Part shown: positions 35,901 to 50,900 of the stretch, one piece after another | Numbering within the stretch: the stretch's first letter is position 1 | Layout of the letters: each line of letters starts with the position of its first letter | Source of the DNA: Psococerastis gibbosa | Lineage: Eukaryota; Arthropoda; Insecta; Psocodea; Psocidae | NCBI GenBank assembly: GCA_963971405.1 | Contig: OZ020485.1 | Span: 35,793,921-35,857,920 of the forward strand | Direction: 5' to 3' | Length of the DNA stretch: 64,000 bases | Translations under genes and position numbers: made by a program | The notes under the pieces: model-generated | Database searches by the model: none | Told to the model about the DNA's origin: nothing | Seen by the model: only the letters and a program-made list of their open reading frames with translations

Positions 35901-38900
35901 TATTTTCTTGAATGCGTCTTTTTAACGCCTATGACTTCACAACGCACCAATGCAACACCTCAATATCAGATATTTCTTATATTACAATATTTTCTATGCT
36001 TTTAAATTGATGAATTAATTTCAGGCTTGATCCCAGCATCGTCTGGAGTGGTGGAAGTTAACGGCCATGATATTAGAAACAATCTGTTAATGGCACGAAA
36101 AAGTCTAGGGNNNNNNNNNNNNNNNNNNNNNNNNNNNNNNNNNNNNNNNNNNNNNNNNNNNNNNNNNNNNNNNNNNNNNNNNNNNNNNNNNNNNNNNNNN
36201 NNNNNNNNNNNNNNNNNNNNNNNNNNNNNNNNNNNNNNNNNNNNNNNNNNNNNNNNNNNNNNNNNNNNNNNNNNNNNNNNNNNNNNNNNNNNNNNNNNNN
36301 NNNNNNNNNNTTGCAAACAGACCTATAAGTCCAATAAAATGCAATATGAAATATGAAATATAGGCATATTGGTCAGCTTATTCACGAAAGTTGTGACAGA
36401 TGCAAGATTAAACCAGATTTGATGCAGGAATGGAGTGTCAATGTCAGTGCATTGCTTTGACCTTACGATTTACAGGGTGATCCGGAGATTTCAAAAATTA
36501 AGTAAATAGAACAAATGCTTTGTTCGGGTTGTTGCGAATTTCGAACTGCGAAGTGTCTGTTATTTAAAAAAAATGATATAAGTATATAAAATGTCATTGA
36601 AGGCTTTGCACTGTGCATGACGTTGTAGTGTTTAAGTGTACTAAAAATTAGCTTTCATCCATAATCGCACAAAATGCACAGGGGTTGGTATTTCAAATGT
36701 AACCTTAAATTTCCAGTTTACCATAAACTTCAGGCACATACGAATCGATTATTTATGAAACCAGTTAAGTGACACTTTTCGCGATTTTTATTTTTTGTTA
36801 TTTGTATGTTCTTTGCGGCAAGACGCATCGTTGAGTTGTGGAACCAGTTAAATCCCACTCTAACTAATGCGTTGGAATCCTCATGAATATTTCATTTATT
36901 TTTGAAACCAGTCATGTCCGGGACTTAACTTCAATTCAGTTTTTTTTTAATGAAATGAAATGAAATGAAAAAACGACTTTATTGCAAACAAAAGGCGAAC
37001 AATAAGACTATAAAGTCTTGTTTTCATGCTAACCTTAAAAACTAAAAAAAACATTGTAGGCTATTATAAATTAATTAAAATTAAATAGAGAAGAAGGAAA
37101 CAGAGGATTAGTGAAAAAAAGAAGGATAAAAGGTAGAGGGGGGGGGGGAGGATTAATGCAAAAATAAAGGATACCTACTTGGCAACTTCAGAATTTATTG
37201 GCGGCCTTAAAACGTATACGTTCAATTTTGGAAAAACTAATGTTGGAAGAGAAGACGTGGCCTTGCGGAAAGCGAGCATCTGCAAAAGCTGTGCGAAAGT
37301 GCCAATTCTCAAGGCAAAGCTTGAAGATTTGGAAAAATTGAAAAGTCACGTTCCTGAAGGGAAAATTTTTTTTGGCCACTATATTGAAGTGGTCTTCGAG
37401 GGAAAAAGAAGAAAACTCGTAAAAAACTAAGTCTGGCATGACTTAATGTCTCATTTTGTGACTTATTGTTTACTTGAGAAACATTGTAAGTTTGTTACAA
37501 GTTTGTTTACAAGTTGTTTGTTACAAGTTTGTAAAACGTAAATTGCTGATTGTTAATTTTTGAAAGCAGTCAAGTCCAGCAACTTAAAAGTTCTCCCTAG
37601 GTTAAAAAAAACTATCATTAACGATGCTGAATAGCTCATTATATGCAGCTCATGACGAGAAACTAGGTGAGCCTAAAAGGAAAAACATCAGAGCCGTACT
37701 AGAGAAACTGAGCGGTTTTTCATCTCTCCTGAAAAATTTGTGTTTCAGGACATGACTGGTTTAATAAATAATCGATTCTTACGTGATGTGTGAAATTAAA
37801 GGCGTTAAAAAAAACGTTCACTTGATGCCCAACTTGACCGATGCTTACATTTGAAAATTCCCAGAAACCGCCTATGCCTCCCCCTCCACCCTCCCCAAAG
37901 AGTGTTACTTTGAGTAGGATAATGCAGACTTATGTAGACCCTTATTCTACGAAACGTTTTTATAAGTGCACCTCAATATTCCCCATAATAACAAAGTTAA
38001 GGGGGTCGTACGACTGCTCTGAATCACCCTGTATTGTGCACCCCCGACCCTGAGTCATGTAGTGTGCTAAATCCCCTTTATAGGAAATATTTTGCATAAC
38101 ACTTTGTCTTAACTTGATGGTGATGTAGGCATGCGTGATGTAGTGTGTCACCACAGCTGAGGATATGCTAAACTGTTTCCGTCCTTAATAATGTATTCGG
38201 TTGCCTCTCTTGACAGTAGTTGTTAACTAATGTACATCATTAAATACCTACATCATTGCTTAAAGAAAACTGAACAGCTTATACTGTCGCACAGTCAGAA
38301 GTTTTAAAGTGACAACCTTCATAAATGCGATATTATTTCTGGACCTTGAATCAAATCTCCATTGTTTATTGCTTATTAAAATTGTCTTTTGTCACATGGT
38401 GTTTATTTCTCTGAAGTCGGTCAACCTAAATCATGAGGTGTTAACTACAGATATATGATGGTCTGCTTAATCTCCAGTTATTTATAGAAGCTAATTTTGC
38501 AGGTTCTTGTATTAGATGAGCCAACATCTGGGGTTGATCCCGAACTTCGTCGCGAAATTAGTGACCTTCTATTGGTAAGACGCCTTTTTATACAATCATG
38601 CTAAGCTTGGATGAACAATGATAAAATTGCAGTTTGCTTTGAATTTACGTTGATAAATTGCTGTACCTAATAGTTTCACCCACCTTTTAGAATTCAATGG
38701 CTTGTACAGTAGGCCTATTTCAATTCCTATAAATTATTTTCAAGTCTTCATTCCAGTCGAATAAGTTATTGTATTTTTCCTCAAATACCAAACTTGTTAT
38801 CTAACTAGTATTATAGAACCTTAAAAAATACTGTCTGTGTTGTAGAGCTACCGTGGAGAGAAAACGATCTTAATCACTACTCATATAATGGAAGAAGCCG

Positions 38901-41900
38901 ACGCTGTTAGTGATCACATTGTCATACTGGATAAGGGAAGAGTGGTTTGCGCTGGAACCTCCATGGACCTTAAGTTAAAATTTGGGACTGGATATACCCT
39001 CTCCGTTGTCGTTCCCAATGGAAGTGAGTGAATACAGGCTATGCCATGTACTATTGGAATATGTTTGGATAACAATTGTCTAAATACGCTGTTGCACAAC
39101 AACCCAATACGTAAGAGGTTCAGACCTGTCTATCTGTCTATTGTTGAACGTAAAATACCCAACGTAACTTAAAGGTACTATGGTAAATGGAAATGTGGTG
39201 ATAGTTAAAAAAAAAAAGAAGTTGAGTTCATAGTGCAGTTTTCAGCATTCTGACTTATGACCGTCATTAACAACCGTGTCGACAAGAAGGAATCTTATAA
39301 TACGAGATGAGTACAGTTCAGAATTTTAAAATTCAATTAACATTATTCTACTAAGTGAAAGAATTTTTTGAAGCGTAAGTTCTTGTGTCGTGCTCTTGAA
39401 AGCGGGATTGAGTCCAGTTCGTAGTGCAGTTTTCAACATTCGTTGACTTTTTCATGTGATGCAAGAGCAGAAAAACATAATTAGGAGATTTGAAGTCAAA
39501 GTCGAGTTAGTCTGCTAAAACAGGAAACTAAAACATTGTTCCCGCCAACTAAGAGGTCATAGGAATAATAGGAGGTCATTAGTCGCATTGCAGGAAACAG
39601 AGCAGCTAGATTTCTCGGCAGCGCCACTAATCTTGCTTTCCTGATTTTTAGTTGGATTATTAAACCTTATCTCCTTATGATTTATAGTGCGCTAATATGG
39701 TTTTTCAGTTTAGTAAATTCGGCGGTTGATAAAAATCATATCTCGGGACATTTTTTCTGTTTTTAGCTAACCGATTTGCTGGAGATTTTAATTGACTGAT
39801 GAAGTTTCACTTCGATCTTTTGGTCACAAGCACACGCCCATGTTTTTCACAATAATTTATATTGGGCTAGTTGAAAACTTTGTATGAGTGATAAGTAATA
39901 AGACTTATTGGTTATGTTATTAATTTTTCAGCTGGCCGAGGTGATAAAATACTGAACGCAGTGAAGAGTACTGTGCCAGGCTCCACTTTCAAGGGCAGAA
40001 ATGGTCAAACACTCACTTTTCAGCTGCCGGAGTTAGCTACCTCAACATTCCCTCCTCTATTTTCAAATCTTGACATAATGCAAAAGAGTGGTGGAATTTT
40101 GTCTTATGGCGTCTCGATTTCAACACTGGAAGATGTCTTTTTACGGTAATATTTCGTAAAATTATTGAAATCGCCGTCTGCTTTAAATGCCTCTTTTATC
40201 GAAGATCATCATGGCAATTTAGACCTCGGAGACTGCTGCTCTGAAAAGGGAAGTCGTGCTCTTGCCAAACCACTGTCTCAAGTTTATCAGCCAGGATATC
40301 TGCCGGGAGCCTTCAATCCTATCATCCCTCAGATTATTACATGCAGAAGGCGATACTTTTCGTTTCTCATCTCATGGCCGAAGTATGTTAAGCCTGTTAA
40401 GCTGCAACTCGGCTTCTGTATCCATTGGTATTACGGACACGATCTCTCCAGGATATGCGCAGCATTCATCTGTATAGCCACATTTCAAATGCACTGATTC
40501 TGTTCTCCATAGCTAGTGCCAACGTCAATCCATCCATACCACATAGAACGAACCGTCTAAGGACCCTACATGATTTAAAGAACAATATCCAGGAATAAAT
40601 TGCCAACATAACGCCTGCTATGCTTGAAACAGTCATGTCAAACACCAGAAATCAGTACATTCAATGTATCGAGAATGGGGGACGTCATCTAAATGTTTTG
40701 ATCTTCAAAAGTATATAGGGCAAAACTTAATAGCCCCTCCTCTCGAACGAGCCCACTAGCACTCCGCTATGACATAAACCGGCCGAATGGCGCGCATTGC
40801 AAAAAAGGAAATTATGCTGCCGCACCCTGTATATTATGTTGTTCTGAGCTCTACATCTTTCAAGCGTCTCCGTGTTTGTCATTTTTGCAGTGTTTCTTAT
40901 AATTATATGTAACAGTGTTTTCATGATAATTAAGTAGGTCCGTTGTCTTTACATTTTTATTATGTTTTCAGTGTAAGAGAGGAAGAAAAATTGAAAATGG
41001 ATTTGAAAGTGGAGAATCTCGATGAAGTTGACGCATCGCCATACCAGGTGCTGAAAAGTACCGATGACCAGCAAAAAATCTCGTATTCCGGCATGCTGTT
41101 ATTGACCAGCCAGTTGTCGGGATTGTTAATAAAGAAATGCCTCCAATTTTGGAGATCATTCCTCGAATACGTCATCTTTATTGTAAGTTCACTTAAAATG
41201 TCTGATAGCACTGACCTTCAAGTTCAGAGATAATCCCAGTAGTGTACCACTCTATACAGTTTCATACATCGCTCCTGTTCTAACTGCATCGGCTTGCAGA
41301 TACGATGTTTGGATGCAAAAAAAAGATGGGAAAAAATTAAATTTTATGATGTAATAAGAAAAAAAGTGAATTTTTGCAGTTAAAACAGTAGGAAAATCAT
41401 GAAGCGACATATCAATTTTTATTCATTTTAATTAAAATAGTAAAAGTTTCTATTTGTTTCATACAACGGTAGTTTCATTTAATCACTTAGATCCATTAAA
41501 TATTTTGCATTGCTATTTATATACATAGAAAAAGGAAGTAATGGTCGGTATATTCCATTTCGAGATTTCAGTAGATTAATTCGTTTTGAGGCACCAGGAA
41601 TCCAAAAACGTTTTTACGTAATGTCTGTCTGTCTGTTTGTCGATTTGTGGACAAACTACTCGGTGGCATCGATTTGTGGGCGAACTAATCGGTGAATTTT
41701 GATGGAATGCCATATAGGTTCACAATAATCATATCTCGGGATAATTTATTTATTTACTCAATTTAGGGGGGGGGGGTTCCCCTTCAAAAACTAAATAAAA
41801 CAAAAGAAAAAAATTGATTTCATTAAAACGGCTACAACGATTTTCTTTAAATTATCATGTATTATAGTCGATATTAATGTAAATAAAACCCAATAGGTAG

Positions 41901-44900
41901 CTTGATTTCTTGATAGTTTGGTTCTGGGGGCAAAAAATAAAATAAAACTCAATTTTCATGAGAAATAACTAAAAAATAATGTGTCTGTGGAACCTTTCTG
42001 TCGATGCTTTCTAACTTCAGGTATTGTTTTAGGTGTTAAATAGAACAATAAAACCGAACAGGTTTCTTTCCCAAGCAAGGATTTAGATGAAATGCCATTG
42101 GATAGGTTCACAATAATCTATCTCTCGGGATCATATTTTGGGCCAAGTCAATTTAGGGGGGGGGGGTGGGGGGTTACCCGATCAGGTATAGAGAGATTCC
42201 GCAGACACTGCTTTTCCTCTACGCTACCTACGCTAGGCCTATGAATGTAATAAAAAATAAAAAAATACTTAATTATTTTCCTGACCACATCATCAACACA
42301 CAAAACGCACTCTTGTGTTCAAAATTTCGTACCACAATGCCGACTATGATCATAACTTATCAAATTATTTTCATTTGACTGGACGCCATCTTAAAATGGT
42401 TGATTTGTCGTAAAAAGTGTTTGTCACCATTATCGTAGATAATAATACGAACTTTCAGTCAGATTTTAATTTACTCCTCTGCGACTAATATTAACTGTGA
42501 TTGTATAAATTATATAAGGTTTCAATCGGCCGCCATTTTGTAACTAATTAGTGGATCTAGCTGGTTAACGAACTCGATCAAGACATTTGTATGATCAATT
42601 TTTTAAAGTTTCATCAAAATCAGATAATATTTACGGAAGTTGGAGTGTTTCCTAAAATCGTTATACATACATTTTGAACGGAGGGTGGTTTTAGGCTCAG
42701 GGGGTCATGAAATGAATAGTTATGAAGAAATTTTCCGAAAGTCGAACATTGGTCGCCATCTCAAGCGGTAGATGAATCTCACTAAAAAACTAAACAAACA
42801 ATGAATGAATATAAATATTTCTCAAAAACGGCTCCAACGGTTTTCTTTAAATTGACATATTGTAGTCGTTATTAATGTATATAAAGCCCAATAGGTCGCT
42901 TGATCCTTGACAGTTTGGTTCTGGGGGCAAAAAATAAAATACTCAATTTTCATGCTTTCTAACTTCAGGTATGCTAGGTAGTAACAAAGCTGAACAGGTT
43001 TATTTCGCTAAGAAAGTTATGGTTTTGAACAAAAAATTATTTTAAGAAGAAATTATGGATAGTTTATGCCCCAATACATTTCGGACCCTGTCATAATTAA
43101 GGTATTGTGATGCACTGGTCTGGCCGTTCTAGACTATGCAATCGTCCCATTGCTGAATTCAGTGCTTTGGGATAGGGAACGTCGAGGCAATGGAAATTAA
43201 ACCCCAGGACAATTATTTACCGTGGAACTACGCATATTATCTGTCTCGGTACCTGTACTAATTGATAAACAGGAAAGCATGTACGGGTTTACTCGTACCG
43301 GTTCATTTAAACCTTCATAATTGGCTATATTAATTAAAAATAAAAATGTACCAAATTTTGGAGTGATCTGACTATGACATTTCCTCTTATAAGTTTGCAA
43401 ATGCAGAAATGACTTGTGTGTTTCGTGAGTTCCACAATATCAATCATGTTTTGATCAGTTTTATGATTTCTTCGTTGTGGCTTTTAAAACTATATTTATT
43501 TGGGAGTGTGATTTTTTAATTAATAAGCAGGCGCCTTGCCTCGCTCTTATGGGCATGGGAATGGGACAGTCATAATTATTCGGATTGTTTGTAAAATTGA
43601 AGTAATTGTTTTTTACGTTATATTGACTTAGATTGGGGAGGACATTATATCCGAAAATAGAGAATCATGGAAAACTCGAACCCACGATCTGCCCTGGGTA
43701 GGCATAGTCCCGCAGTATCTGGCTTGGTCTTGATTCTCTGAAGTATTAGTGATGATGGTTTATTTAATTTGCAGTTATTTAGCCTTGCGCTAATATTCCT
43801 CCTCAATATTGCTGAAGCTAAGTTGCCCCAAGCCCTTTCTGGAAATGGAGGAATCTCGTTTGAAGTTCTAAATGCATCGACCCCCTTGTATTCTGGAATG
43901 ACGATTTTTGTTGGATATGAATCTGGATGCACTCAGTGTCTAAGCAGTTCGGAGGCATTGATGATAGTGGCAAAGGAGAGGGGGTTTCTTGTCAATTTGG
44001 TCAATGATACTGCCCAAGGTGAGTAGGAGTCTATGAATGAACCCCTAAGAGGAAGCTTGCCGTTACCATTAGCCACACCCTTTGATCACTTCAAAATAGG
44101 TGGTTGATATTTTTTATTTGAGTTAATAATTAAGTTATAAAGATTCAATTGGTAGACGACTATTTCCTGTGCCCAATTATAAGATGTTTTTCATTTTTCC
44201 ATGAATTGGATAATTCGGTAAATTTATGTCGCCTATCAGTTTCACGGAAAAACCCTTGAACCAAAACTAAAAGAAAATACACGTAGTAATATGAAATAAT
44301 CCTCTGGTAATTGAAAAGACCAAATTTTTATAATTTGTTATAACTAAATATTAAATTAAACGAAACTTATAAACCAAGCTATTTTGGGATGATCCAGGGG
44401 TGGCCAATGTCAACGGTTAGCTTCTTCTTAAGCCATGATGTTGTGATCGCAAAAAGTGCTAAAGAAAGTGGTAATGGTACCCTGCTGTAAGGCAAGGTTC
44501 TATTAATGAAGAATGATAAAGTTTCTAGGAATATTTCCTAGGTCCTTTTCTGGGCGGAGGAGCTCCAATATCAAATGAATGAAGTCCATAAACTGCTTTA
44601 TATCAACATCATAGTGACTATCGTGAATCTAAGGTGGTAGCGTGTTGCTTGTGTTTGTGCGAGTCTCTACAAACCATGCGATCTCAGACGTGTCATAACT
44701 CAACATAAGTACTTATACATGTTACTTAGTGAGGCGACTGAAGAGTTCAATAGGATACATTCATTAAATTGTTAATATGCCTAAAATATAAAAAAAAAAG
44801 TATTTGCAGCCAACGCTGCATGTGAAGATATCTGTCACAGTATGTTGAATACGAAATGTCTGGATCAACCTGTATTCTCTTGACTCCAGCCTAAAAACGT

Positions 44901-47900
44901 TTGTCATTAAATATTGCAACAGATGTATGTTCGGGGTACTATGAGTTACTCTCGTAGTCATTAGGCGCAAATTCCACCGACCTCATTTTTTATAGTGAGC
45001 GTGATATTGACGTGGTCGCAGACATTAAAGACAGTCTAAAAGTGTCTGCTACCACGTCAATATCACGCTCACTATGAAAAACGAGGTCGGTGGAATTTGC
45101 GCTTACCTGTTCTAGACTTTCAGACTTCTTGAATTATCACCTTTGAGGAGAGTGCTATGCATAGTTTACATTTTCTTATGCTTTCAAGATCATTTCTGGT
45201 GTTGTGTACTTGTTTCTATCTGTTGCAGCGACAAGTCAATTATTTCATTCAGATTATCATTATTTCTCAAAGTTCTTGCTTGCTTCTATTAATTTTAATA
45301 TGGAAGAAGTAAGTGTTTTATTTGGAAAGGCCTCATCTTGCATAACAGCCCTGAACTTGGTCGACAACGCTTTCTTACGTGCGAAGCAGCAGTCCGGAAA
45401 TATTGTTACTTACTTGAATCTTAGTTATGTTGGAGAGGTAAGGCTTTAATTATTTGCTCTCCCAATTAATAACTTATTGAAATATTGAAACAAAAACAAG
45501 AAAGTAGTGTGATAGCCATGCTCTGACATTATTTATAGCCATACTCTACTACCGGAAATGTAGCAAAATTCACGTAAAATGCTTTTCGGAATGTATCACG
45601 GTTCATAAATTCATAAATATTGTGATTATTAATGACTGCTGCCTATGATATCATTAAATTAGGAAACATAAGATGACCTTGCTGTTACAAAACAATTGAT
45701 AGCGTTTTGATTTAACTGTGTAATCTAAGGGAAAGAAGTAAGATTATATAATTCGTAATTCGTAAGATATGGTAAGAGATTATGCTAAGTTACGTTGCTA
45801 AAATCTCACTATTGCAGTTAATTGAGTTAAATCTTCTTTTCTAATTTATCTTACTCAACAGTGAACCATGCTCCAATTTGAGGTTATCTTTTTTTTTTTT
45901 TTTTTTTTAATCATAACGCAACGCCCTTTGGGGCTTACGCGTTGTATGTTTAAGTGTTGCAATACTGTAGTTTTTAATGGGGTTGGTGTAGTGTGCACTA
46001 TTGTTTTTTTTTTTTTTTTTTTTTTTCCGCAAACTGCTATAAGCGCGCTGGGCAACTCGTTGCCCAGGTACCGTCTACAACAGTTTGCCCTTGTCTATTT
46101 GTTCGATTTTTTTTTTTTCTTTTTTTTTAATGGATTAAGGGTTTTTACAGGTCTTTATAGATAGTGGACTGGAACAGAAACGGGAGTGTGTGTTGGCGTA
46201 AAGTAGCTGCATCAGTAAGAATATCGCTCATAGAGGAGTTACTAGGGAAGGTGCGGTAGCAAGCATACGTAGGACAGACAAGGAGCAGGTGTTGTACATC
46301 AAGTAGTACCTGACAGGTTGGACACATGGGGGGTGGGGAACCCGTCATCAAGTGCCCATGGGTCAGCCTCGTGTGCCCAATAAGCAGTCGTGTTATCAAT
46401 ACTTCCTCCATGCGGCTAAGGCTTATGTCAGCCGACACTTTCCCTACATGAGGTTTGATGGCCCTAAGTTTATTATGTGAAAATTCCGGATTCTCCCAGT
46501 GATTTTGCCATCTTTGTATCATAATTCGGGTAGAGTTAGTCTTAAAATCACTTGGAGAAAAATACGGATAAGGGGGAGAGGGGATCGCAGCTGCTGCTTG
46601 GGCAGCTCGGTCAGCTCTGTTGTTGCCTGAGATTCCTGCATGTGATGGGACCCACAAAAATTTAATTTCGGAATATGATGCTACTCGTGTGATGGAGTTT
46701 CGAATTGTTGTTATTAAAGGATGTGTGGGGTATATCTGTTGAATGGCAGTAAGTGCTGACAGACTATCGGATATTATGAGGGACTTGCAGTGTTTAGCAT
46801 TACTTATATGTATGATGCATTGTTGGATAGCGACCAGCTCGGCGGAAAAAATAGAAATCTGTGGTAGTAGAGGGAAATGAAACTCATGGTTTTTATGTAT
46901 AAAGGCAGCCCCTGCGTTCAGGGGGGGGGGGGATTTGGATCCATCTGTGAAATAATGGTGCCATATAGTATTAGGGTACTCTGTCAGAATGTCTTGATAA
47001 TGTTTTTGAATGATAAAGTGTGGTGTAGTTTGTTTAGAGAAAAAAGTTAGCTTAGTATTGCATTGAGGGATTGGCTGTAACCATGGGGGCAACTCAGGAG
47101 GAGACACAGTGCTGTTAGTATTGATTACAGGGGGGAGTTGCAATGTAAGATTGGAAAGTAGTACTTTTAGTCTGACAAAGTAGGGTTTAGATGAGCGTGG
47201 TCGCGTATTGTATCTATTATGAAGTGAAGTATTATGGGCATCCAGGAGTATGGACAGGTTTCTATTTTTGCATATTCTGGCGAAATATTTAAGTATGAAG
47301 TTGTCCCTTCTCAAGAATAGGGGTGGTTCATTAGCTTCAACGTACAGGCTTGCTGTTGGACTTGATTTAAAGGCACCGAGACAAAGTCTTAGAGCAGTGT
47401 TAAGGCAGTTGAGGTTATCTGCATGCTATGGTTACTGAGTTTCCTGCAAGACTAAATATATCGATTATGTCATTTAGGTCTGACGACGCTGCTGATGGCA
47501 CAGAGTGGTCGGTAATGAGATGCTAAATTTTCTTCCTTTTTTTTTGCAGAAAGATCTGGTCAATGAGTTCTTACCAACCCAAGAAACCAAGGTCCCTTTC
47601 CTAAGCTCAATTCAAACCTATTTTTACATATCCTCGGTTCTTCTGGAGAGGAGTAGTGGGGCAAAAGAGTTACAACTGATGGCTGTACCTGTCGCTATTT
47701 ACTGGCTATCACACCTTCTATTTGACCTTTTGACCATGATGCCTTACATGGTAATTGTTCTTCTCGTGTATTGGTGGGGCCTTGACGATCACCTCATGAA
47801 TGATTTGTGTAAGTATTTCAATTTTGACGTTGAACTAAATCGGAATTAGGTCTCTTCGTGTGGCGAATTTTAGATATTGTTGTTTTCAATAAAAGTACGG

Positions 47901-50900
47901 CTTGTGGATAAGCTTTCTAGTATGATTCAGGAAACGAAGGTTATGACGATGATATTCAACTGTAGCACGAAAATATTTCATTGAAGAATCTGTTATATGT
48001 ATATTTGGGATATTCAAGACCCCATGGCACCATGCATACTGGCCATGAAATTTGGATGACGAAGTAATCTTGATTTTGTAGCAATAGTCCGAGGGCTGGC
48101 ACCAATTTGAGTAGATATTTGAGGCTAGCTAAAAATTTGTCACATACCTCTCCTATTATACCCCAATACGGAATTGCAGACCAGACTGGTGAGTAGCTTC
48201 AGTAAAAAGATCTACAAAGCATAATAAAATTAGGGTTAAGTAAAGACTGATGGTAATTTTAATTTATTATTTTCTTATTTATAGGGGCGGTTCCAGTACC
48301 ACTATTATTTTGGGCTGCGAGTTTGATTATGATCTCGTACTTAATCACTTTTTTTATTGAAACTAAAATGAACGCAATTTTTATTGCGTATTTAGTTTAT
48401 ATTTTGAATGGTAAGTTCATTTTACTTTTTGTTTCAATTCTATTTGAGTCTTTTAATTTGATTTGGATGGCTTAGGTGCTGATTCCATCAACGTCAATAG
48501 TGATATTAAATGTTTTTGACGTGGTAGCAGACATTTTTAGTATGGCTAAAACGGTCTAAAAATGTCTGCTACCACGTCAAAAAACATTTAATATCACTAT
48601 TGACGTTGGTGGAATCAGCGCCTTATCTGCAACTGTAGATCTGGTGGTGTTGCTGTGGATAGCGATTTGTGCCAATGTGACAGATTTGTTAATCAAAACA
48701 AAAAACAAAAAGTGGTTTTGAATTCAATTCCAAATTGACAAAAAAATATTTTCATTTTTCATTATTAAATATAAAGGTTAAATCGGGTACAAACAATTTA
48801 ATGAATGTATCCGATTAACCTCTTCAATCGCCTCACTATGTCACCTAATAGGTACTTGTGTCGAGTTACGACACGTTTCCGACCGCAAGGTGTGTAGATA
48901 CTCGCACAAGGACAAGCACGCTACAACCTTGCCCCCGAGGTCGCGAAGTTTGGGCATATTATATGATGTATGGTATTAAACACTGAAATCAGAAAAGTCG
49001 TAGCTGAAGCATTGAAGGAATGAATGTATGGAATGCTTTAGACACACTATTTACATACAATACTTCGTCATATTATTTGAAATGAATTTAAAATGACAAA
49101 TGTTTTTGTGCTCCTTGCCTAGATTCATTTTATCAAATTTTCATTTATAGCCTCAGTGATTAACCAATTGGTTAACTTGAATGTCATAGACGAATGGTGG
49201 GGATACTTGCACCCGAGTAATTTGTGGTGGTTATATTTTGATAAAAGTTCAGGTAAGTTGTTGCTTTCTGTTACTCGACCTTGAAGCATTGTTATTTAGG
49301 TGTACAGTATTCCTCTTGACAGGTGGTTCTTAAAAATAATTTAATTTCCCTTCGTAAAGTTTCTGAACAGACTCCTAGTAACCCATCTTACTGCCCACTT
49401 GCTTACCGTTTTATTCTAAAAGGTTAATAATATGTAATGTTTAATTATTACCCTTTCTTCTAAATTACTTACTTTAACATTTCTTTGCTTGCAGACAAAT
49501 TCTTGTACATGCTTATAGTATATAGCATAATCATGTTTAGTCTTCTCGTCATAATAGATTCAAAAATCTTGGGAAGAATCACTCACTGTGTATTGAGTTT
49601 TGTCCGGCAAGTTAAATACACACCATTACAACAGGTTGGTGTCCAATACTTAGCCGTAAAACCCTTTACGTTATATTAGGCTATACGCGATACGCACGAA
49701 AGTTGGGAATTTTGCCATGGTTTAATTTGATTTAGGAAATGTTTCGGAATTTACTTCTGCTAAAATTACATACCAAATAATTAATAAGTAGCCTAAGGTA
49801 GTTTTGGGCAGATGCTATGACAACACCAACGTATCAGCTGAAATGAAAAGAATAAAATTTATTTTCAATAAAGTTGACATACTCTTTTCCGCAATCTTTA
49901 AATTGATACTAAAATATATTGTGTGGGGCGCTGTGTTTTCCATTACTTTAAGGAGACATATTATTCGCTGAGACTCGTATATTTCGGATACAGGTTGGCC
50001 GTGATGTGTTGGAAGAGGAGCAGCAAGCTTCTGTTCTAATGGCGGAGCGACCAGCTAATGTTAGAGAATCTCTAGTAGTTTCGAAATTGCGTCGTTGGTA
50101 CGGCATCTTGAGAGCTAAGCCAGCTGTCCGTGGCGTATCATTCCGCGTCAACCCTGGTGAATGCTTCGGTCTTCTTGGAGTAAATGGAGCTGGCAAGACT
50201 ACCACATTCAATATGCTCACCGGACGGATAGCTGTCAGCGGTGGTGATGCCATTATCAATCGACAGCACCTAAATTCGTATTGCAAAAGCAAGGTAATAG
50301 CTAGTTTAATGCTAGTTCAAGTTTATCTGAATAATAATAAGATTATAATTAATTATGGTACATTTTAAGATTTAAAATAGTGTCGCAGTCTAGTACTGAT
50401 GTTGTTTGAAAATGAGACTAACATATTGTCTGTATTAAGTGTACTTGTAAATTTCTCATCAAAATATTGATGTTAGAGCTATCGTTGAGGACGCATGGAA
50501 TTAAAGAAATATTCCTATACATTTTGATACATAATATGTTGCGGCTGACTATCATGGATTGGTCACTTTTTAGGAAGGAGTAGAAAATATACTGAAAACG
50601 ACCTTCCATATCTGTGACCGGTGTTAGTGGCTGCGACATATTATCCTTCAAAATTAAATCTTACCCTTGCTACCTCAATGATATCGGAAATTTATATTTA
50701 AGCGCAATACAGGTACTTGAATTCAATAGTATAATGCTTTAAATGAACTAAGTAGATGAGTTCCATAGTGATATATCCGACAAAAGAAATAAAGGAAAAT
50801 TGGGGAGAGCCCACGATCTTTGCCATTCCGCAACAACAGCCAATCTTATGGGTGATACAGTACTGAACTTCATACATCTGCGGGCTACCTTTTGGCTACC

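Noticed and set aside
36002-36356. Open frames spanning the N gap
   Set aside because: They consist mostly of unknown residues; only the plus-strand part up to 36110 is a real exon.
37179-37439. 83-codon open frames on both strands
   Set aside because: Neither resembles a known protein, and equal openness on both strands suggests composition or a decayed repeat; kept only as part of the intron description.
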